27,563 bases of DNA from Planctomycetota bacterium (GTDB taxonomy: Bacteria > Planctomycetota > Planctomycetia > Pirellulales > Pirellulaceae), in contig JAJRVM010000324.1 of assembly GCA_024277285.1 (NCBI GenBank), forward strand, positions 1-27,563, in the 5' to 3' direction. Positions within the stretch are counted from its first letter, which is position 1. Each line of letters starts with the position of its first letter. The notes beneath the pieces were generated by a model. The model was not told where the DNA came from, made no database searches, and saw nothing but the letters and a program-made list of their open reading frames with translations. This document shows positions 14,821 to 23,800 of this stretch, piece after piece. The translations under genes were made by a program, and so were the position numbers.

Positions 14821-14836
14821 GCCGTTTCACAACGGC
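14821..14836 (+). other. Hairpin just before the RHS gene
   Basis: GCCGTT-TCAC-AACGGC has a 6-bp stem and lies 38 bp before the start codon, with the Shine-Dalgarno GGGAG (14863-14867) downstream of it. Confidence 0.45.
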
Positions 14837-14874
14837 GGACCGTCGTGGAAAAAGCATTTTGAGGGAGCGACATC

Positions 14875-17800
14875 GTGTCACACATGTCACAGTCAAGCCG
14901 TAAGGACGCCACGCGAAAAGCGATCGAAGAGCAATTCAGTAGCGGAGAAACGGCGGCAGAACGCCCCACCTCCCGCGAACTCGCCAGTGGCAAAAACCGC
15001 CATCATGTGGGTAGCCGGCGCCAACGAAAGGCTGCTGCGCCGCCAAGGTGGCGGAAACGTCTGCTGGAACGACAACGCATTCGACGCCATCAACGACATT
15101 GCCGCATCGAACCGTTGGAAACCAGGCAGATGCTTGCCGTCAATGTCATCGAACCACTCGGACAACTGGACACGTTTGAGGATGGGCATGATGCGATTGT
15201 CGATCTGCGTGACGTGTTTCAATCGGACACCGATCAAACGCTCGAGTATCGAGTCGTGCGAAACTCCGACCCCGACTTGGTCGACGCCAGTATCGAGGAA
15301 TGGGGACTACGTCTGCGGCACTTACCCGAGCGGTCTGGCGCAGCGGAGATCACCGTTCGAGCGATCGGCCAACAGGATGGTGAGGAGGTGGTCGATACGC
15401 TCGCGTTGAACGTCGCGCCGGTCAACGATTGGCCCACCTACAGCGGCGAACTACCGGAAATCACAATCGCCGAAGGCGATCATGCCGTCGTCGATCTGAC
15501 CGCCTATTTCAGTGACCTCGAACAAACCTCAGACTCGCTCACCTATTCCGCAGCACCGTTCGACGTCAGCTACCCCGGCAACCCAATCGGAACGGCAACG
15601 ATTGAAGCGGGCCAACTTACACTCCAAACGACCAACCACGGATTCGGCTATGCCCAATACGCGGTACGTGCTGAAGATGACCAGGGTGCCCAAGTCGCCA
15701 CGACACTGTATGTCTACGTCGATCCCGTCAACGATGCACCCACGGCGGCACAATTGCCCGACCGTCATCACTCCGTTCCCCAATACAGCGAAGCGCCCCT
15801 CATCGCCATCGATCTGTGGCGACCGAACCCGCCCAGTGGCGTAGTGGAATACCAGTTCTGGGACGTTGAGGATGAACAGTTCCTGGAATACTCGGTCACC
15901 TCCGACAGCACGCAAGTATTCGACCTCCAACCCTACGTGGATGAAAACGACTTTTTGCTCTACCGCCCCACCGCTCAAGCTGGCTTTGAAGGTTCGGCCG
16001 TCATCACCATCACAGCCAAGGATCGTGAGGGACTGGAAGCACGACTGCCAGACGGGTCGCGATCACAATTCACCGTGCATGTAAATAATCCGGAAACCAT
16101 CAGCGCTGCGGGTTCCACCAGTAGCACGACGCCAACCGAAACAGGCGACTCGTGCGCCCCGATCTGCGACCTTGGGGAATCAACGTCAAACGCAAGCCAA
16201 CCCGCGGCTGCGGCAACGTTGAACCAAGATCCGCAGACGCCATCCACCACTCCTGCCGCCGGGAGTGATGCGGACTGGGCGCACGAGTTGTCTTTATCGG
16301 CACCGTCAGACGTTGGTTCCGACATTCCGGTGTCGGCAACCGATCCAGGTGCTCAGGCCGATGCGGGCGTACAGTTTGCCGACTTCGTGTGGCCCGGCTT
16401 GCCGCAGTTTCCCGGAGCGTTTCCGCCACCCAATATGATCGGCCCCACCTTCCCCGGACCTGGAATACCCGGTATCGAGTACCCACCGCCCGAAGGACCC
16501 TACCCCGGCGAACCGTCCGATCCAACGAACCCCTATCCCAACCCGCTCGACCCGCAACCACCACTGCTTCCCGAGCCGTTGCCAGACCCATTCCCCGAGC
16601 CGGACCTACCGCTCGATCCGATCCCCACAGCCCCACCATCGGATGAACCACCCCCCAGTGACGTACCACCCAGTGACGTACCCCCCAGTGACGTACCACC
16701 CAGCAATCCTGCCGATCCACCCCCGTATCCAGACGACCCGTATCCAGACGACCCGTATCCAGACGACCCGCCACCCGACGCCCCACCCGCTGGCGATCCA
16801 CCCACTCTGCCAGACATCATGTTCGACCTGGACGCGCTGCGGCGTCGCATTCCGGACAATCTGGAACAATCACCCGGAGCGTTGGTGGCGCTCAACAACG
16901 ACTACGACGAATGGAACCTGGCTACCGAGACGATATCGGTAGGTCCATTCGGCCGGACAGTTACGGTCCTGCGGCGTCTCAAAGATAACCAACCGGACCG
17001 CTTTCCCACAACGAACCGACAGCACCACCTAGCCTCGCTTTGGAGCAACACCGGGATGTTTGGGGATGTTCATGATGGTTGGGAAACCGGCGACAAGGAA
17101 GTGCGACCGGCCGTCGTCACCTCCAACGTGGCCGGCACGGTGTCGTTTGACGTCCCGGACAATGCCATGTTGTGGGTACCAGCCTGGGCACTCTATGGAA
17201 GCGAAGCACTCTTCGAACATTCCTGGCAGTGGAATTCGCCGGTGCGTTGGCTCCCCGTACGTGAGAGCGAAGAGTACTTGCTCAACAACACTTGGTTTGG
17301 CATGGCGTCGCTCGCTTCGCAAGCTATCCCCGTCGCGATCGAGGGCATGGAAGAAGGGGCCGGCGAGATCGTCGCCACGTTTACTCCCGATGATGGCCGC
17401 AATGCGGTTGACGATGCCGTGACCATTCATGTGGTTGCCGTCGATATCGACATCGACTCGGACAATAGCAACGGGCTTGACGTGCCAGACCGTTCGACGA
17501 CGGAAGAACAACTGGAAGACACGTATAAGGTCACCGGTAAGCGGATCAGGATCAACAGTGATGACGTGGATCGTGATGGCATTCCCGATTTCGTGGATGG
17601 GTTCGACCTGGATGGACTGCCGGACTGGGAACTGACTTCCGACGCGGATGACGATCAGGTGAGCGGGTCCGACCAACTGGGGTTCGTCCCGATCGTCATC
17701 GACCTTCCGGCTCCGATCGACCCGGAACGCGCGTTGCTGAGGTTTGTCTACAGCGATTCTGACCCAGCCAACGCATCGCTCTCGGCCGACGGTGCGCGGC

Positions 17801-20800
17801 AGGTGGAATTGGGGGGACTGCGACTTTGGACGGTGGACGAGACGTACCCACGCAACCCGCACACCGCCAATGACCAAGACAATCCAGGCCACTTTGTGGC
17901 GTCACAAGAAGTGACCGGGCCAAGTCGCCACTACAGTGTCGCGCAGCTCACTGGCGGAAACGTCGCAAATCAGTTCACGCTGTACGTGGAAGGCATCGCG
18001 GCCGGCAAGTATGGACTGGCGATTCAAGTCGACCCGGACGGCATTCCACCACTGGTCGACGACGGCAATGGCAACCGGGTCAGCGCCTATCCGAACCTGT
18101 TTGAAGGGTTCGTAATGCACGACTCGATCCAGGTAATGGTTGAAAGCGAAGTCACCGTATCGGCAGTCAATGCGATTGCGGCAGAGACCGGCGGCAGCCA
18201 GACTGCTGACCTTGGGGAGTTCCTCGTGACGCGTGACTGGGCGGATACCAAGCAGGGGCTGATGGTGTACTATCGCGTCGTTGACGATGCGCAACAAGCC
18301 AACGCCACGGATCTGCCAAGCGATCCCTCACGCAACGATTATACCGTTGTCGATACCAGCGGCGAGCGCGTCGGACTGGCAGAAGATCCCGTGACGTCGA
18401 TTGGCAGCATCTACCTTCCACCGGGCACAGCCGGCGCAACGCTGGCGATCGTACCGCACGACGATTCGACCGTGGAATGGGACGAGTCGATCTCGATCGA
18501 TTTGATCCCATGGGGAGAGTATCGAAGTCTGCATGACCAACCCAACACGATCACTCCCAACGATGGGCTCCCCTCCAGCTACAACGCCTGGGCGTGGTGG
18601 AACGCGCGTTCGCCCTACCGCCTGAAAACCGACGATCAGGGCGAACCGGTCGAGCACTTCGCCACAATCACGCTGTTGGACGACGATCAGATCGAGAATC
18701 ACAGCTACCAACAGGCCGATCGGGAGAGCACCGAACTGGTTGCGGAGTCGATCCGCTATGGCGCTCTGCAGGTCGATGTCCATGGTGGTCAGGCCCGTTA
18801 CGAATTGCCGGTCCTGACGCCACAATACCGCGAAGACGATAACCTGCGGCCCATCGCGGAGACGATTATTCGACTTCCCGAAGACGTTGCCGGCGCCACT
18901 TCGCTCCGTGGTACTTTCACGGTCGGCGGGCAATCGGGGGAAACATTATCGTTCGATTTGACCGATCTGGCGAGTTACCTCGAACCGAATGCTAACCGCG
19001 AGCTGCGACTTGTCATTCCAGGACCCGACTCGCTTGTCACTTCGTTGGCCACTGGGCACTACGACCACGACATCCAATTGCTCGCCGAGATTGATGGCAA
19101 GACCCTGTCACGCACGCTGCGCGGCACCACCGACGTCATCAACCGCATCGACCCGGCGCTGGGCACGCCCGAATGGGGGCAACGCTGGACGCTCGACGAA
19201 ATGGATCGGCTTTTCCCGGCCGACGGCAGCTTCACCGGCGGTACGGGCACATCCGTATCACGCTTGACACCGATAGGCGCTGCGGCTGAATCGGGAATCG
19301 CACTGGTACGTGGCGATAACTCGGTCACGTGGTTCCGCGCAGGAGAACCGACCAAATCACGTCTGATCGAAATCGCACGTCCGAACGACACAGCCGTTCA
19401 GTTCTCGCAACCACACCAATGGACCGGGCATCGGAACGCTGACTATCACGCGTATCGCACGACTTTCGCAGGCCTTGCCGACCAGGCCGAAGAGGTGACG
19501 TGGACGTTCGAGAGCGTTGTCCCCGGAAAAATGGTCCAAGTCTATGTCGAATGGGCGCCAGGACCGACATTAGCTACCAATGCCGCGTACAAGGTCTCAG
19601 CCGACCCGGTAACGGGACGTGCGGATCCCATTCTCGTCGACCAGCGGTACGCGCCCGGCGAGTTTACCTGGGAGGGACGTACTTGGCGCAGCCTTGGTTT
19701 CTTCGCGATCCCCGCGGACCACGATTCCCTGCAAGTCACGTTGACGACCCGCGTTGACGACTCGACCTACGCCGACGGCGCGGTCTCGGCCGGCGCCGTA
19801 ATGCTGGTCGAAGCCGGGCCCTTGGTGGCGTCTGACGATGCGTTCTCGACGCTGACTTGGCCGAAGGAAGCAGTTCCCCTCGAACTGATCACGAAGACGC
19901 AAGACGTGTATCAATTCGACCCACAGACCGGCGTCCTGAACGAAATGCGTGACCGCAACGGGAATCGGACACGCTACGACTATGTCGATACAGATAGCGA
20001 TGGACGGCAGGACGAATTGTCGCGGATCGAACGTCAAAGTGGGCTGACAACAACGATCGACTATGCCGATCAATACGTCTCGAGTATCACCGATTTCGCT
20101 GGCCGAACAACGCAATGGAACACGTTGGATGGAGTCGTCACGCAAGTCGTGTTGCCGGACCCTGGGTTCGGAATGCAGGTTCCGTCCTACGACTTTGAAT
20201 ACGATCTCGATAACGAACTCCTGGTCGAAGTGACCGATCCGCGCGGCAACTTGACCAGTATCGCTCGAAACGACGAAACTGGGCGAGTGGCGATGGTAAC
20301 GAATCCCGACGGAAATCAATGGCAACTACTCTCGTATCTCGAAACCGGCCTCGACGGGCAGTTGCACAGCCCCGCCACCGGAGTCGTTCCGGGCGCGGAT
20401 GGTACCGCCGTCCAACTCGCTCAACCCTGGGCCCAGTTCGTCGACACGCGCGCGGCGGTGTGGCAGTACCAAACCGACCCTCACGCGTTGATGACCGCGC
20501 GCGCAGAGCCTCCCGTCCCCAGCTCAAACAGCTATGACGTGTGGCGTTGGGAACGTAACGCGACTGGCCTGCCAAACCGGCTCATTTCACCACCCGGAGG
20601 CGGTGGCGATACCCCGTTGCCCGCCATCGTTACTCAGCAACAATTCGATTCGTTGGGCAATCTCGAACGCCGTGTCTATGCCGATGGCACGTTTGAACAG
20701 TGGACCTATGACGACCTGTACAGCCAAGTCATAACATATCAAGACCGGCTTGGACGCGGCGTTTCGTTTCAGCTCAACCAACGCGGCAATGTCGCCATCC

Positions 20801-23800
20801 GCACCGAGCATGAGCAAAAGTATGCAGACACACCAGACCGCCAGACCGCCTTTGTCTATACGCAACGCCCGCTGGCCATGGAAGATATGCCGGGCGGAAT
20901 GATCGTGATGGAGGTCATCGCGGCCGGCACGACGGATGCCGTGACAACGATGACCCAATACCACGAGGAAGGCCCAGCGATCGGTCTGCCGGCAACTGTT
21001 CGCCAAGCATTTGGAAATACGGACCCCGATATCGCGTCAACAGTCCAGTTCCACTATGACGAACAACGCCGGCTGGCCGAAAAGATTGATCCCGCCGGGC
21101 ACAGCACCAATTTCGTCTACGACGCTCTGGACCGGCTCTACCAACAAGTCGATACGGCCCCGGGAACGGACGACCACGGGCGCCCCGTAACGACCTATTC
21201 CTACGACGCGATGGGCAACGTGACAAGCGTCACGAACCCACGCGGTGTGACAACCATCCAGCAATATGACAGCATGAATCGCTTGAGTGCGAGCAGTCTG
21301 CCACCTGCTGGTGGCTTCGCGGGCACCGATCAGCGCCCGGCAACAACGCGTTACACGCATGATGGCGAAGGGAACCTGGTTGCCGAGCGAGATGCGGCGG
21401 ACCACACGACCATCTTTGCCTTCGATGCTCGCAATCAGCGCGTTGCAATAACCCAACCGGTTCCGGAAATCGCGTACTCGCCCGGCGCGCCCGATGTCAT
21501 TCCTGCCGTACCGGTAACGACCTATTCCTATGACGCTTGGGGCAACTTGCGTTCGAGTCGCGATCCGCTCGGAGCGGTGGTCAGCTACCAGTATGATCTC
21601 TTTCGTCAAAACACGCGCATGTCCGAACCGGCCCCTGGTACGCTGCAACACGAGGCACCAGTAACTCACTTCATCTATGACGCTGCGGGCCAGCTACTTG
21701 AATCGCGTGAAGGCGTCGGCGGCCAGTGGCAAGTGATACGCTATGAATATGATGACCTCGGCCGCGTCCGGCATTTGCAACAACCTGCCGACGCGAACGG
21801 ACGACATCCCGAAACCGTCTTCTCCTACGACCTGCGCGATAACCTGGTCGGGAAACTGGAACCGGGAAATAGGCTAACATCGTTCCGCTACGATGATCGT
21901 GATCGGCTGATCGAGTCCGCATTGCCCGACCCCGACGACGCCGGGCCGTTGGGCGCTCCGACCACACGTCTGGAGTATAACGTGGACGGTTCGTTACGTT
22001 CGAGTTTCGTCTTCGACGCGCTCCGTCCAGAGACGTTCGTCTCCACACGTTTCCAATATGACGCACTTGGTCGAATGGTCCATGAAGTGATGTCCGACCC
22101 CGACGGCACCGGCCCACTTGTCGCACCAGAGTCGTTCTATGACTACGACATTATGGGCAACCAGATCCGCCGCAGTGAAGTCATTGGACCGGGCAAGATC
22201 GTCGTCCACAACCAGTTTTTCGACAATTGGGATCGCCTTTGGAAGAAGACACAAGTGGACGGAGGACATGTGGTCGACGAGTCGATTGAGGTATTCGACT
22301 TGGTCGGAAATGTGGTGCAGCGAAACGAACGAATGGCCGAGGGCCCAACACCGATCTATCGTCAAACCGACTTTGTCATCGACGCACTTGGGCGACTGAT
22401 CACGCAGATCGCACCAGCGCCACTCGCTGGCGAACCGCGACCGGTAACTCATTTTGTCTACGACGCAGTCGGAAACCTACGTTTCGAGCGTGATACAGCC
22501 GGCGTTCAAACCGAATACCAATTCGATGCGCTCGGCCGCAAAGTGGCCATGATCGAAACAGCAACGGAAGACCACGCGTCACCCGTTACGCGGATGGAGT
22601 ACACCACCGATGGGCAATTGGCCGCCTTGGTGGATCCGATCGGACGAAGGACCGAATACGAGTACGACGCGTTGGGCCAACTGCGGATCGAACGACTTCT
22701 CCCGAGCGATGGGACATCAACGGGGCCACTGGCGGAAGTCCGCCACGCCTACGATCTGAGCGGCAATCGAGTCTCGACATTTGACGCCGACGGCAACGCA
22801 ACGCTCGTCGCCTACGATAAACTGGACCGTCCCATCATGACGACCGACAACGGCGCCACGACCACCCGACGCTACGACGGAATGGGACGGCTTGTCTCGG
22901 AAACAGATCCGTTGGGAGCCACAACTCGGTACGGCTATGACCGACTGGGACGGCGCACCATCACGTCACCGCCGCACCTCGACGGGCAGGAACTCGACAA
23001 CCGCACATCGGATGACGACCAGGCTGACCTGACGGGCACGTGGCTGACACGATCCGAAGGTTGGAACGGCGCGCATCGGTTTGCGGAAACGGTCGGCGAT
23101 GCCCAACCAAGCGCCAACTGGGTGTTTTCGGAACTGCAACCTGGCACAACCTACGAAGTGTTGGCGACGTGGTGGCCCGATGCGGCGAATGTGACGAACG
23201 CCCTTTTTCATGTCGAGGCCGACGGCGCCGAATTGAGTCCACCCGTCATCGTCGATCAACAACAAATCGCGGCCGACATCGTGGACGCCAGCCAGACCTG
23301 GCAGCGTCTGGCCGTCGTCACCGTACCGGGCAACAGCATGAACATCGAGCTGACCGCTCCCGAGGCAGTCGGTAACTTGGTGGCCGATGCCATTTGGATT
23401 GTCGAAGTAGCTGGCAACACCTATACCGGCTATGACACGCGAGGCAATGTGATTGCCGAATCGGATGCGTTGGGCAACACAAAGCGTTACACGTTCAATC
23501 ATCGCTCGCAGCGCACAAGTGGTACCGACGCCAACGGTGACACGACGCAATTCGCATACGACATGCTGGGACGATTGCAATCGGTCACCGATCCACTGGG
23601 CAACGTGACAAGCTATGCCTACAACTCGAGCGATCGTGTTGTGGAGGAACGTGTGACGATCGACGGCGAACCGGCGACGACACGATACGAATACGATGTT
23701 GCAGGCAATCTCCTCCAAACGACCGACCGATTGGAACGAGTGCGCACCATGCAATACGATGCCCTCGGACGTTTGCAAGATGAAATGTGGTACGCCTCGG

